Assembly (NCBI GenBank): GCA_002295635.1
Contig: DBHK01000023.1
Span: 1-64,000 of the forward strand
DNA: 64,000 bases
Reading direction: 5' to 3'
Source of the DNA: UBA830 sp002295635
GTDB taxonomy: Bacteria; Pseudomonadota; Alphaproteobacteria; MPNO01; UBA830
Shown: in pieces, positions 32,482 to 42,680 of the stretch
How positions within the stretch are numbered: position 1 is the stretch's first letter
How the letters are laid out: each line of letters begins with the position of its first letter
Made by a program: the position numbers and the translations under genes
The notes under the pieces: model-generated
The model's database searches: none
The model's input: the letters and a program-made list of their open reading frames with translations, nothing else
What the model was told of the DNA's origin: nothing

Positions 32482-33102
32482 ATGATCGATCCGATTAGCT
32501 GGGCATACAGCTGGCCATACATCCTTGCAGCATTTGTTGCTGCATATCTGCTTGGCTCTATCCCGTTTGGGTTAACGCTCACAAAAATAGCTGGCTTGGG
32601 CGATCTGAGAAAGATCGGCTCCGGAAATATTGGCGCGACAAACGTATTACGCACCGGCAGCCGAAAACTTGCAGCTGCTACTCTTTTGCTCGACGGGGGG
32701 AAGGGAGTTGTGGCCGTTCTGATCGCAAAGAACTTTGGTCCCGATATCATGATCGTTTCAGCTGCCGGAGCGCTGGTCGGACACGTATTCCCGGTTTGGC
32801 TTAAATTCAACGGCGGCAAGGGAGTTGCAACAGCGTTGGGTGTTATGCTTGCGCTTTCCCTGCCAGTCGGTGTGCTTTCCTGCGGTACGTGGCTGTTGGT
32901 GGCTGCCCTGTTCCGATATTCATCGCTATCAGCGATTTTCGCCCTCTCCGCAGCACCTATATATATGTGGTGGCTTGCCGACGCGCAAAGAATGGAGTTT
33001 GCGATCACTATAGCTATACTGATATGGACGAGACATTGGAGCAACATCAAGCGTCTCTTGCACCGCCAAGAGCCTCGTATCAATATTTCTCGTCAGCGTT
33101 GA
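32482..33102 (+). CDS. plsY: acyl-phosphate glycerol-3-phosphate acyltransferase
   Basis: Membrane enzyme that makes lysophosphatidic acid from acyl phosphate and glycerol-3-phosphate. 206 residues, about five membrane segments, with the three conserved loops GSIPFG, GSGNIGATNVLR and the FNGGKGVAT glycine loop. Three bases after pyrC, so in the same transcript. Normal length. Confidence 0.95.
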   Translation: MIDPISWAYSWPYILAAFVAAYLLGSIPFGLTLTKIAGLGDLRKIGSGNIGATNVLRTGSRKLAAATLLLDGGKGVVAVLIAKNFGPDIMIVSAAGALVGHVFPVWLKFNGGKGVATALGVMLALSLPVGVLSCGTWLLVAALFRYSSLSAIFALSAAPIYMWWLADAQRMEFAITIAILIWTRHWSNIKRLLHRQEPRINISRQR

Positions 33103-33779
33103 AATATTACATATTGCGATTGCCAAAACATAATAACCGTAATTGTAAAATAAGAATTACGTTTTCCACCTTTCAGCCCTTTGGGGAAGAAATCGCAATC
33201 AAAAGTAGCATGATCTGAGGAGGACGCCGACCCTGCCATTTATGGTTGTAAGAGCCAACAAAACCGTTCTGGTCCCGTTCAGATGACCACTGGCAACTTA
33301 TCTGTTTAAGCGTCGATTGTAGGTTGGGGACCGACATACGAATCTAAATCGGACTCGCTAACCATGTAGGTTTCATATGAAAATCCATATAGAATAGATT
33401 CCGACAAACTGATTTTTTAAGGCATATCAAATACATGAAGTGTTCATGATCTTATGCGTGTTCTCGGCCAAAGGATCATTATATTGGAACCATACCACTT
33501 CAAGTTACGTCCGAGCGGCAATTAGATCTGAAACAACGAAAACGTCCTAATCACGGGCCGCAAAAATTATAAAATTATCCTTTGCTCGCCTAAGAAGTGT
33601 TGACGAATTGTTAAGCTAGTGCCAAATGTCTGCCGCCTCGATCCGGGAACTCATGGTTCAGACTGTTTTTCTCGGACTGGATACAGTGGTATTCGGGAAC
33701 CGAATTCCGCTGGCTTTATGAACATGTGGTCAACCAAACTGCCTGAGGTGCGTTGACTACAATAGAATATTCGGTGGCC
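33103..33779. other. 677-base intergenic region, no gene seen
   Basis: A+T-rich spacer between plsY and topA. In several related alphaproteobacteria dprA occupies this position; here no DprA motif is recognisable in any frame and no frame is open for long. There is no strong hairpin. It may contain the topA promoter; the best-looking TTGAC-type boxes lack a matching -10 element. Confidence 0.5.
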
Positions 33780-36440
33780 ATGGACGTCGTCGTCGTTGAA
33801 TCGCCTGCTAAGGCAAAGACAATCAACAAGTATCTGGGTTCGGGCTATAAAGTCCTAGCGAGCGTTGGACATGTGCGCGATCTTGTTTCGAAGGATGGCT
33901 CAGTGCAGCCGGATCAAGGTTTCCGGATGGTCTGGACAGTGGATCCCCATGCGGAAAAAAACATTCAGGCAATTCAGGATGCTATTAAGGGTGCTGAGCA
34001 CCTTTACCTTGCTACAGATCCTGATCGCGAAGGAGAAGCTATTTCCTGGCACGTTCAGGAAATACTCAACGAACGTGATGCGTTGAAAGACATCACCGTC
34101 AAACGCGTAGTGTTTCACGAAGTCACCAGAAATGCGGTTATCGAAGCGCTGGCCAACCCCCGTGAACTTAATCAGGAACTGATAGATGCCTACCTGGCAC
34201 GGCGAGCACTGGATTACCTGGTTGGCTTCAGTCTATCGCCAGTTCTTTGGCGTAAACTGCCAGGATCGCGCTCCGCCGGACGTGTTCAGTCGGTGGCCCT
34301 ACGCCTTATCTGCGAACGCGAAGCTGAGATCGAAATTTTTAAACCTCAGGAATATTGGACTGTTGGTGCAAAATTTACGACTAGTATCGGCAAATCAGTG
34401 CCGACACGCCTAACCCATCTCAATGGGAAAAAGCTAGATCGATACGATATCAATGACGAAAAAGCTGCGAAAGCTGCCGTCTCCGAAATTGAGAGACACG
34501 AATACAAAGTAAAATCAGTTGAGCGAAAAACAATTAATCGCCGCGCTGCTCCGCCCTTCACCACCTCTACCCTGCAGCAAGAAGCGTCACGAAAGATAGG
34601 TTTCGGCGCTACCCGCACAATGCGGATAGCGCAAAAACTCTATGAAGGCATTGATATCGGTGGCGAAACGGTCGGGCTGATCACCTACATGCGAACTGAC
34701 AGCGTAAACATGGCACAGGAGGCTATCGTTGCGGTAAGGGCTGCAATTGGCCAAGATCACGGCCACGAATACGTCCCCGATAAACCAAATTCATACCGCA
34801 ATAAATCTAAGAATGCTCAAGAAGCTCATGAGGCAATCCGCCCGACGGATTTCTTCAGGCGCCCTCACGAAGTGCGTCAACATCTCGGCGAAGACGAACG
34901 CAAACTATATGAACTGATATGGAAACGCGCAGTAGCGAGTCAGATGGAGGCGGCTATTATGGAGCAGGTCGCCGTTGACATTGGGTCGCTAGATGGAGGA
35001 ACGGTGCTGCGGGCGAATGGCTCGATCGTCAAATTCGACGGGTTCCTCAAGCTATACCAAGAAGGCAAGGACGAGAGCGCCACCCCCAGTGGCGACGATG
35101 AATCCACAGATAATGATCGAGACCGAATTCTGCCTCCGATGTCGCAAGGCGAAACTATGGTCCGTGGTCCTGTGACACACGAGCAACATTTCACAAAGCC
35201 GCCGCCGCGATATACTGAGGCCAGCCTAGTCCGTAAGATGGAAGAACTAGGTATAGGGCGCCCGTCAACGTATGCGTCTATTTTGCAGGTTTTACAGGAT
35301 CGAAACTATGTAGTTCTCGAGCAGCGCCGTTTCACTCCGCATGACCGCGGACGCATGGTCGTGGCTTTTTTAGCCGAATTTTTTCAACGATATGTCGAGT
35401 ACGGGTTTACGGCCGATCTTGAGAACCGCCTCGATGATGTATCCAATGGCGAGATTGAATGGAAGGCACTGCTTAGTGATTTCTGGGTTGCGTTTTCCGA
35501 GGCAATCGAACAAACGAAGGAGCTACGGATCACGCATGTGATCGACAAACTCGATGCCGAGCTTGGGCCACACTTCTTTCCTGAGCGTAATAACGGTTCC
35601 GATCCCCGTAAATGTCCATCCTGCGAGGATGGTCGTCTTGGCCTTAAGCTGGGCCGCAACGGTGGTTTCATCGGATGTAGTAAATATCAAGAGGGTTGTG
35701 GGTACACGACAACCCTCCGTGTCGTATCCGGTGACGAAAACAAGGATGATATTTTCACAGGCCCAAAGGAATTGGGCCTAGATCCCGAAACCAGCCTGCC
35801 CGTATCAATACGAAAGGGGCCCTTTGGGGTTTACGTCCAACTTGGCGAAGCCGAGAAGGGGTCCAAGATAAAACCTAATCGCCAGTCTTTGCTCAATGGC
35901 ATGGTACCGTCAGACGTCGATCTTGAATTAGCACTGGCCCTACTCTCGTTGCCTCGGCCGGTTGGGACTCACCCCGAAAATGGCGAAATGATTATTGCCG
36001 GTGTGGGTCGGTTCGGCCCGTACCTTAAGGTTGGTGACCGATATGTTAAACTGGGGCTGGACGACGATATACTTACCCTCGGCCTGAACCGCGCTGTGAC
36101 CATTATTGCAGAATCCCCCGCTCGCAAAGACAGAACGAAAACAGCGGCCAAGGTTATTGGGGAACACCCCGAGGACAGGAAGCCCGTCGAATTGCGTGAT
36201 GGCCGTTACGGCCCATACGTCAAACATGGCAGGATCAATGCGTCGCTGCCGCGCGATATGGAGCCGGAAGCAATATCCCTAGAATTGGCGCTAGAACTTA
36301 TTGCATTACGAAAAGAAAAAATTGGCGCAAAGAAAGGCTCCAAGAAGAAGACAAAAAAAACAAATAGTAAGAAAAAATCTAAGGTAAAAAAGACGGCAAA
36401 AACCAAGACTGACGCCTCACCGCCTGCAGAGAAGGCGTGA
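33780..36440 (+). CDS. topA: DNA topoisomerase I
   Basis: Relaxes negative supercoils through a 5'-phosphotyrosine intermediate. TOPRIM domain at the N-terminus (DVVVVESPAKAKTI and DPDREGEAISWH), active-site Tyr303 in LITYMRTDS, a Cys4 zinc finger (CPSC...GC...GCGY, from residue 612), repeated C-terminal topo-C motifs (GPFGVYVQLG, GRFGPYLKVG, GRYGPYVKHG) and a very lysine-rich tail. The frame is open from a TTG at 33753, but the ATG at 33780 gives the standard N-terminus MDVVVVESPAK. 886 residues. Confidence 0.97.
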   Translation: MDVVVVESPAKAKTINKYLGSGYKVLASVGHVRDLVSKDGSVQPDQGFRMVWTVDPHAEKNIQAIQDAIKGAEHLYLATDPDREGEAISWHVQEILNERDALKDITVKRVVFHEVTRNAVIEALANPRELNQELIDAYLARRALDYLVGFSLSPVLWRKLPGSRSAGRVQSVALRLICEREAEIEIFKPQEYWTVGAKFTTSIGKSVPTRLTHLNGKKLDRYDINDEKAAKAAVSEIERHEYKVKSVERKTINRRAAPPFTTSTLQQEASRKIGFGATRTMRIAQKLYEGIDIGGETVGLITYMRTDSVNMAQEAIVAVRAAIGQDHGHEYVPDKPNSYRNKSKNAQEAHEAIRPTDFFRRPHEVRQHLGEDERKLYELIWKRAVASQMEAAIMEQVAVDIGSLDGGTVLRANGSIVKFDGFLKLYQEGKDESATPSGDDESTDNDRDRILPPMSQGETMVRGPVTHEQHFTKPPPRYTEASLVRKMEELGIGRPSTYASILQVLQDRNYVVLEQRRFTPHDRGRMVVAFLAEFFQRYVEYGFTADLENRLDDVSNGEIEWKALLSDFWVAFSEAIEQTKELRITHVIDKLDAELGPHFFPERNNGSDPRKCPSCEDGRLGLKLGRNGGFIGCSKYQEGCGYTTTLRVVSGDENKDDIFTGPKELGLDPETSLPVSIRKGPFGVYVQLGEAEKGSKIKPNRQSLLNGMVPSDVDLELALALLSLPRPVGTHPENGEMIIAGVGRFGPYLKVGDRYVKLGLDDDILTLGLNRAVTIIAESPARKDRTKTAAKVIGEHPEDRKPVELRDGRYGPYVKHGRINASLPRDMEPEAISLELALELIALRKEKIGAKKGSKKKTKKTNSKKKSKVKKTAKTKTDASPPAEKA

Positions 36441-36462
36441 CGGAGGTCGAAGAACTTGACCG

Positions 36463-38700
36463 TTGAACGATAAGCTCCCCGATACCTCGTTTCCGACAAA
36501 GGAAGAAGTCCTTGATTTCGTGCGGGGTCACCTTGGTCCAATCGGTAAGAGGGAAATTGCCCGAGCATTTAATATTCGCGGGTCGGATCGGATTCGTCTG
36601 AATGAGATTCTGCGGGAGCTGAGGAGCAGCGGCGAACTCTCACGTGGACGCGGACGGCGATATGGGTCGCCAGGCACGCTGCCTAAGGTAAGCGTGATCG
36701 AGGTTAATGGAATCGATCACGATGGTGACCCTCTAGCGCGACCAGTGAAGTGGGATGGGAAAGGTGATCCGCCCATAATATATCTTGCACTTTCGCGAGG
36801 GGAGCCTGCGCTAGCGGAGGGTGATCGAATCCTAGCACGGCTTACAACCTCACACGATGGAACTTACATTGCCCGAACCATCAAACGTCTGGAAACACCC
36901 CATCGCAACGTACTGGGTATTTTTGAGACTATAAATGGCAAGAACCGGATTGTACCTACTAGCCGCCGCATCCGAACCGAATTTATTATCCCGCCGGGCC
37001 AAGAAAATGGCGCCTCAAAAGGCGACTTGGTGCAAGGTCAAGCGATCGGTGGAAAGAGCTTCGGTTTGCCAGAGGCCCGGGTTGCGAAAGTCGTAGAGGC
37101 AGCGGATGGTCCGCGTTCGGCAAGTATGATCGCCATTCACACTCACGATATTCCTGTCGACTTTACCCCAGATTCGATCGCCGCCGCAGCGTCGGCTAGA
37201 CCGGTTACACCAAAGGGACGTGAAGATTTACGCAATATTAGCCTCGTCACCATTGATGGTTCGGATGCCCGCGATTTCGATGATGCAGTGTGGGCCGAAA
37301 AGGAGGAAAACGGCTGGCACCTAATCGTCGCGATTGCCGATGTTTCTTGGTACGTGCGTCCGGGTGGACCAATAGACCGCGATGCATTCGATCGGGGAAA
37401 CTCAGTCTACTTCCCAGACAGGGTTGTTCCGATGCTCCCTGAAGCATTGTCTAACGGGCTATGTTCACTAGTTCCAAATGAAGACAGGGGGTGTTTGGCA
37501 GTTCACATGTGGATTAACGAACAGGGACAATTAGAGCGGCATGCGTTCGTTCGTGGAATAATGCGTTCAGCCGCCCGCCTTACATACCAGCAGTTAGAAT
37601 CAGCATGGACCGGTAATCCAGACAGCGAAACGGCACCATTACTAAAGGACGTAATCACGCCACTTTATGGGGCTTTCACCGCACTACAGGGCGCCAGAAT
37701 CCAGCGCGGTACTATCGATCTCGAACTTCCAGAACGAAAAGTAATCGTCGACAAAAATGGCAATGTATCGGGCATCGAATCTGTTGAACGCCTCGATAGC
37801 CATCGAGTAATCGAGGAATTCATGATTACCGCCAATGTTGCGGCTGCGGAAGCGCTTGAAGGTGAAGCCGCACCCTGTATGTACAGAGTACACGATCGCC
37901 CGTCTCTAGAAAAAATGGACGGATTACGCGAAACACTCGCACCTCTCGGTATCAAGTTGTCGAAGGGTCAAGTGGTCAAGCCTAATAATTTTCAGAAGAT
38001 TGTTGCTCAGGCTGCGGGCAAGCCCGAAATGGAGTTAGTCAACATGGCTGTTTTGAGATCGCAAGCACAAGCAGAATACAGCCCACATAATATCGGCCAT
38101 TTTGGGCTCGCCATAAGGCGGTACGCCCATTTTACGTCGCCAATCCGGCGGTATTCGGATCTCTTAGTACACCGATCTCTTATTACTGCTCTCGGGCTGG
38201 GGGATGACGGTCTAAAACAGGAAGATGGCGAACGTTTTTCCGAACTCGGAAAACATATTTCGCTTACCGAACGCCGAGCTGTTAGCGCCGAACGCGAGGC
38301 TGTTGATCGTTTCACGACCTTGTATCTGGCTAGTCACGTAGGTGCAGAATTTACAGCCCGGGTAAACGGCGTTCATCGAGCCGGATTATTCGTGACTCTT
38401 ACAGAGACAGGAGCAGACGGCCTGGTGCCGATGTCGATGATTGGGCATGGTCGCTTCGATTTCGACCCGGTCTCCCAGAGTATTAACGGCCGGGCAACCG
38501 GTATTGCATACGCGATAGGCACGTCGCTTAATGTTCGTTTGGAAGATGCCAATATTCATACCGGCTCGTTGGCGTTTTCGATCATCCGCGATGGTGCGGT
38601 TAAGGTCAGCAATCAAAATAACATGTCCAAGAACGGTAAAAAGCGCCGTCGAAATAAGAAGGTGGAAAGTGGCAAAGGAAAGAGCATAAGTCGCGGGTGA
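36463..38700 (+). CDS. rnr: ribonuclease R (TTG start)
   Basis: 3'-5' exoribonuclease that degrades structured RNA. 745 residues: N-terminal helix-turn-helix-like region (KREIARAFNIRGSDR), cold-shock domains, the RNB catalytic domain with SDARDFDDAVWA and the following IVAIADVSWYV, then FTSPIRRYSDL, an S1 domain (FTARVNGVHRAGLFV) and a basic lysine-rich tail. An in-frame stop at 36457 leaves TTG at 36463 as the only start that keeps the N-terminal domain; GGAGG lies farther upstream than ideal. 22 bases after topA, as in many alphaproteobacteria. Confidence 0.95.
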   Translation: MNDKLPDTSFPTKEEVLDFVRGHLGPIGKREIARAFNIRGSDRIRLNEILRELRSSGELSRGRGRRYGSPGTLPKVSVIEVNGIDHDGDPLARPVKWDGKGDPPIIYLALSRGEPALAEGDRILARLTTSHDGTYIARTIKRLETPHRNVLGIFETINGKNRIVPTSRRIRTEFIIPPGQENGASKGDLVQGQAIGGKSFGLPEARVAKVVEAADGPRSASMIAIHTHDIPVDFTPDSIAAAASARPVTPKGREDLRNISLVTIDGSDARDFDDAVWAEKEENGWHLIVAIADVSWYVRPGGPIDRDAFDRGNSVYFPDRVVPMLPEALSNGLCSLVPNEDRGCLAVHMWINEQGQLERHAFVRGIMRSAARLTYQQLESAWTGNPDSETAPLLKDVITPLYGAFTALQGARIQRGTIDLELPERKVIVDKNGNVSGIESVERLDSHRVIEEFMITANVAAAEALEGEAAPCMYRVHDRPSLEKMDGLRETLAPLGIKLSKGQVVKPNNFQKIVAQAAGKPEMELVNMAVLRSQAQAEYSPHNIGHFGLAIRRYAHFTSPIRRYSDLLVHRSLITALGLGDDGLKQEDGERFSELGKHISLTERRAVSAEREAVDRFTTLYLASHVGAEFTARVNGVHRAGLFVTLTETGADGLVPMSMIGHGRFDFDPVSQSINGRATGIAYAIGTSLNVRLEDANIHTGSLAFSIIRDGAVKVSNQNNMSKNGKKRRRNKKVESGKGKSISRG

Positions 38701-38840
38701 ATAGGTTACTGAGGGGAACCAGCCTCGATCAAACTAGAAGTTGGTACGCGTGTTATCAAGATCGGGTTAATCTAAGGGATATTTATCGTCGTTTTACGCC
38801 TCACCTAGAACGGGAAAAATATAAGACGGAATAACTGGAT

Positions 38841-40403
38841 ATGGACAAATTAATTCCTCGAATGGCGATGCGTAATCCTGAGAAGATTGGAGTCTTTGCA
38901 TTTCTGGGCCTGTTAATTTGTGCATGTTCCACACCGCCTTCAGATCCAACAAGAGGAAGTATTCAACGCGGTGTGATTGAGACTGTTTTAGAAAATATCC
39001 ACAAACGATATGCCACCGCATTGCCCATCAGTGAAATCTCTATCGCTGGTTTAAAAGGGTTGTCGGGAACCGATGACTTACTATTAATCAAGGAAGAGAA
39101 AGATATTATAATGCTCTTCTATAAAGACCGCGTACTGCAGCGCTGGCAGAAACCCCAAACCAATGACTATAAGCTATGGGCCCACTTAACATCTGATGCG
39201 TTGACACTAGCTCAGGCAGAATCCCACAAAGTTCGAGATACAAACGAAGAACATATTTTAAAACGTTTCTTTGAGGCGGGCTTTGAAAATCTCGACCGCT
39301 ACACCCGTTATCATGGTCCGGATCAGACTCGCAACACGCGTGCTCGCCGCGAAGGGTTTGGCGGTCTGGGTATCACCATCCACCAGAAACAGGGGGAAAC
39401 CTTCGTCAGCGAGATTTATGAGGGAACGCCGGCATTCAAGCAGGGTTTGATGGCCGGCGATCGAATTACCCATGTCGGCGGGGAGTTGTTAACAGGTCTA
39501 CCTCAAAAAGCTGTTATCAGAAAATTACGTGGACCGGTACATAGTCGTGCGAAACTCACAATCATACGAGGGACTAGGCTACCTCCGTTGGAAGTCACCA
39601 TGATACGGGCACATATCATAATACCCACGGTTAAATCGACGCTTGAAGGTCGTATACTAAATATTAAGGTCTCAGGCTTTAATCAGGGCACGTCACGCAG
39701 CCTTGGCAAGGTCCTCTCAGGTTCTGAGCGCAATACCGAGACAATTAAAGGCATTATTCTCGATCTCAGGGGCAATCCGGGCGGACTTCTGGAACAAGCC
39801 ATAGCGATCGCTGACTATTTTTTAAATGATGGTCGAATTATTTCGACCGAGGGGCGAACCAAACACGCAAATCAAATTTTTGATGCATCTTTGGGGGATC
39901 GGGCCCATGGCGTGCCGATAGTCATTCTGGTGAACGGGCTATCTGCATCAGCGTCGGAAATTGTGGCGGCGGCTCTTCGCGACCGTGGTCGTGCCGTAAT
40001 CGTCGGTTCTTCGTCATATGGCAAGGGCAGTGTACAGACTATCATCCGCTTGCCAAACCAAGGTGAATTGACGCTTACCTGGGCGCATATGATTGCGCCC
40101 TCCGGTTTAAACTTGGAGGGCTATGGCGTTATTCCAAAGGTCTGCACATCGGGCCAAAAACCTCACCGTGGAACAATGATGAGTGCCTCTAGAAATGGCG
40201 TGAATCATAATGATTATATGCCAAAATTCTTGCTCGGATCTCTTTACGCGGTTTCAACCTATCCGGCCATGGCACGCAAGTATTGCCCACCGTCCAATTT
40301 GGAGCGTCTAGAAGATATCGAAATCGCGCGATATCTTCTTAATCATAAGAAAATCTATTTTCAGGCCCTAAATAATGGGGCTTCGGCAATCGCAGAGCGT
40401 TGA
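38841..40403 (+). CDS. S41 carboxy-terminal processing protease, lipoprotein
   Basis: A 520-residue periplasmic protease of the CtpA/Prc type. A hydrophobic signal ends in LLICAC, a lipobox with Cys29 as the likely lipidated residue. A PDZ domain follows (GFGGLGITI, AGDRITHVGGE), then the S41 domain with LDLRGNPGGLLEQA, the catalytic Ser in NGLSASASEIV and the catalytic Lys in SSYGKGSVQT. The C-terminal 80 residues are a less conserved extension with several Cys and His. The gene sits between rnr and rpmG, a position where many Rhodospirillales carry such a protease. Confidence 0.92.
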   Translation: MDKLIPRMAMRNPEKIGVFAFLGLLICACSTPPSDPTRGSIQRGVIETVLENIHKRYATALPISEISIAGLKGLSGTDDLLLIKEEKDIIMLFYKDRVLQRWQKPQTNDYKLWAHLTSDALTLAQAESHKVRDTNEEHILKRFFEAGFENLDRYTRYHGPDQTRNTRARREGFGGLGITIHQKQGETFVSEIYEGTPAFKQGLMAGDRITHVGGELLTGLPQKAVIRKLRGPVHSRAKLTIIRGTRLPPLEVTMIRAHIIIPTVKSTLEGRILNIKVSGFNQGTSRSLGKVLSGSERNTETIKGIILDLRGNPGGLLEQAIAIADYFLNDGRIISTEGRTKHANQIFDASLGDRAHGVPIVILVNGLSASASEIVAAALRDRGRAVIVGSSSYGKGSVQTIIRLPNQGELTLTWAHMIAPSGLNLEGYGVIPKVCTSGQKPHRGTMMSASRNGVNHNDYMPKFLLGSLYAVSTYPAMARKYCPPSNLERLEDIEIARYLLNHKKIYFQALNNGASAIAER

Positions 40404-40491
40404 ACGCGGAGGAGTGCTTGACAGAAAGAGGGGAAAGCGTCACGTTCCCGCGCAATTTCTATAAGACTAAACTCGCCCTCGGAGTCGTTCT

Positions 40492-40659
40492 ATGGCCAAG
40501 TCGAATACAATAGTGATAAAGCTGCTCAGTACTGCTGATACCGGTTATTACTATGTCGCAAAGAAAAATCCGCGGACCCTGTCAGAAAAGTTGGAATTTC
40601 GAAAATATGACCCGGTAGCCCGTAGACACGTGATGTTCAAGGAATCAAAGATAAAATAA
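40492..40659 (+). CDS. rpmG: 50S ribosomal protein L33
   Basis: A 55-residue basic protein, MAKSNTIVIKLLSTADTGYY at the N-terminus, then FVAKK-like YVAKKNPRT, SEKLEFRKYDP and the end ARRHVMFKESKIK. This is L33 of the Cys-less (zinc-independent) type found in proteobacteria. GGAG lies seven bases before the ATG. Small, but every part of the family pattern is present. Convergent with aspS; the 110-base gap has no convincing terminator hairpin. Confidence 0.95.
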   Translation: MAKSNTIVIKLLSTADTGYYYVAKKNPRTLSEKLEFRKYDPVARRHVMFKESKIK

Positions 40660-40769
40660 CGGGGCTGTCTAAAAGGAAAGATAACCGATCACCACCTATT
40701 AGTTGGCGTTTTGGTTACAGAGTTTTAAGTCAAAATATATTTACGCGCACCTTCCTGTCACCCAACGTA

Positions 40770-42557
40770 CTAATCTGCCCTCGGCGCTGTCGGTAGAGCC
40801 TTCCTCAAAGACAATTCTTTGAGCCTTTCGTCGCTGACTGGCACCGGGGCGTGCATCATTAGATCCTGCGCCTGCTGGTTCATGGGAAATAGAATAACTT
40901 CTCTGATATTCGGCTCGTCTGCCAACAACATCACGATCCGATCAATCCCTGGTGCCGAGCCACCATGGGGTGGTGCACCAAACTTCAGTGCGTTCAGCAT
41001 GCCCGCGAATTCTCTCTCCACCTGTTCTTGAGGGTACCCTGCGATTTCAAACGCCTTGTACATTATTTCTGGCCGGTGATTTCGAATTGCGCCACTCGAC
41101 AACTCGATACCATTGCAAACAATATCATATTGGTATGCGAGAACATCCAGAGGATCTTTCGATCCTAAGGCTTCCAACCCGCCTTGGGGCATAGAAAACG
41201 GATTGTGGCTAAATTGGATCTGTCCCGTGTTTTCGTCTAGTTCGTACATCGGGTAGTCTACGATCCAGCAGAATTCAAATTTTTTCTGGTCAACGAGTTC
41301 GAGGGATTCGGCAATATGTGTCCTTGCTTGGCCTGCAAAAACAACAAAATCTCTTGGCACACCAGCTATAAAAAAAACCGCATCGCCGTCATTCAGGCCA
41401 AGCTGTGCACGCAATTCCTCTGTACGGGCTTCGCCGAGGTTTTTGGCAACCGGCCCCGCACCCTCACCGTCGCGATAAAAAATATAGCCGAGGCCCGGTT
41501 CCCCGTGTTTTTGTGCCCATGAATTCATACGGTCACAAAACGCGCGTGAACCACCTCCCGGTGCCGGAATTGCCCACACCTGAACACGTTCATCTTTTTC
41601 AATCATTCCTGAAAAAATCTTGAAACCGGATCCTCGAAAAATTTCGGTTATATCAGTCATCTCTATAGGGTTCCGAAGATCTGGTTTATCGGACCCATAC
41701 TTTTGCATTGCATCAGCATAGGTGATTCGAGGAAATGGCGCCGGTGACACCAAGCGATCCTCGGCAAATTCTTCAAAGACCCCTTGCAGAACCGGCTCGA
41801 TCGCTTCAAAGACGTCGTTCTGCGTAACAAATGACATCTCTATGTCTAACTGATAGAATTCTCCCGGAGAACGGTCGGCGCGTGCGTCCTCGTCCCGAAA
41901 ACACGGCGCGATCTGGAAATATTTGTCAAATCCGGCAACCATTATCAATTGCTTAAACTGTTGTGGTGCCTGCGGTAATGCGTAGAACTGACCCGGATGC
42001 AAGCGACTTGGCACAAGAAAGTCTCTCGCGCCTTCAGGTGATGTCGACGTTAATATCGGCGTCTGGAACTCCATAAAACCTTGGTCAATCATCCGGCGGC
42101 GAATACTCGAGATAACCGCACTACGTAGCACGATGTTTCGGTGAACCTTATCGCGGCGAAGATCTAGGTAGCGGTAGCGCAGACGAATTTCCTCTCCATA
42201 GTCACGGTCGCTGTTAACCTCCAGCGGAAGATTTTCGCTCGTACCCAGCACCTCGCAGTTTGTGATCCTCAGTTCAACCTCACCGGTCAGCAGATCGGGA
42301 TTTTTTTGTTCTAGGTCTCGAGCTTCAATAGTGCCTGTGACGCAAATAACGGTTTCCAGCCTTAATGCTTCAATCTGCGGGAATATTTCGGAATCAATTT
42401 CGATTACACACTGGGTCAAACCGAAATGATCCCGTAGATCGACAAAAAGCAGGTTTCCATGGTCTCGTTTTCGGTGAACCCATCCGGACAGGCGGGCTTC
42501 GGTGCCGGCGTTTGGGGCGCGTAGTTCCCCGCAATTATGCGTGCGGTAATCGTGCAT
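40770..42557 (-). CDS. aspS: aspartyl-tRNA synthetase (bacterial type)
   Basis: Class II synthetase of 595 residues with N-terminal OB anticodon-binding domain (GWVHRKRDHGNLLFVDLRD), motif 2 region FRDEDARADRSPGEFYQLD, the bacterial-specific GAD insertion in the middle, and motif 3 in GGSAPGIDRIVMLL. As a GatCAB-containing organism it may use a non-discriminating enzyme that also charges tRNA(Asn), but the sequence alone does not settle this without checking for asnS elsewhere. AGAGG precedes the ATG. Confidence 0.97.
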   Translation of the reverse strand: MHDYRTHNCGELRAPNAGTEARLSGWVHRKRDHGNLLFVDLRDHFGLTQCVIEIDSEIFPQIEALRLETVICVTGTIEARDLEQKNPDLLTGEVELRITNCEVLGTSENLPLEVNSDRDYGEEIRLRYRYLDLRRDKVHRNIVLRSAVISSIRRRMIDQGFMEFQTPILTSTSPEGARDFLVPSRLHPGQFYALPQAPQQFKQLIMVAGFDKYFQIAPCFRDEDARADRSPGEFYQLDIEMSFVTQNDVFEAIEPVLQGVFEEFAEDRLVSPAPFPRITYADAMQKYGSDKPDLRNPIEMTDITEIFRGSGFKIFSGMIEKDERVQVWAIPAPGGGSRAFCDRMNSWAQKHGEPGLGYIFYRDGEGAGPVAKNLGEARTEELRAQLGLNDGDAVFFIAGVPRDFVVFAGQARTHIAESLELVDQKKFEFCWIVDYPMYELDENTGQIQFSHNPFSMPQGGLEALGSKDPLDVLAYQYDIVCNGIELSSGAIRNHRPEIMYKAFEIAGYPQEQVEREFAGMLNALKFGAPPHGGSAPGIDRIVMLLADEPNIREVILFPMNQQAQDLMMHAPVPVSDERLKELSLRKALPTAPRAD

Positions 42558-42680
42558 TTTCAGACCTCTGTTCTGATAATCGGCGGCGTATTCGCGCCGT
42601 TACCAGCGCGGGTCGCTGCGGGTTTTATAATGATCGGGGTCCGGCTTCAAGTAATGCCGTAAAACGTGTATTATATCTTT

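Noticed and set aside
40418..40446. Perfect TTGACA upstream of rpmG
   Set aside because: At 17 bases distance the sequence is CACGTT, not a -10 element; a TATAAG further on is too far away to pair with it.
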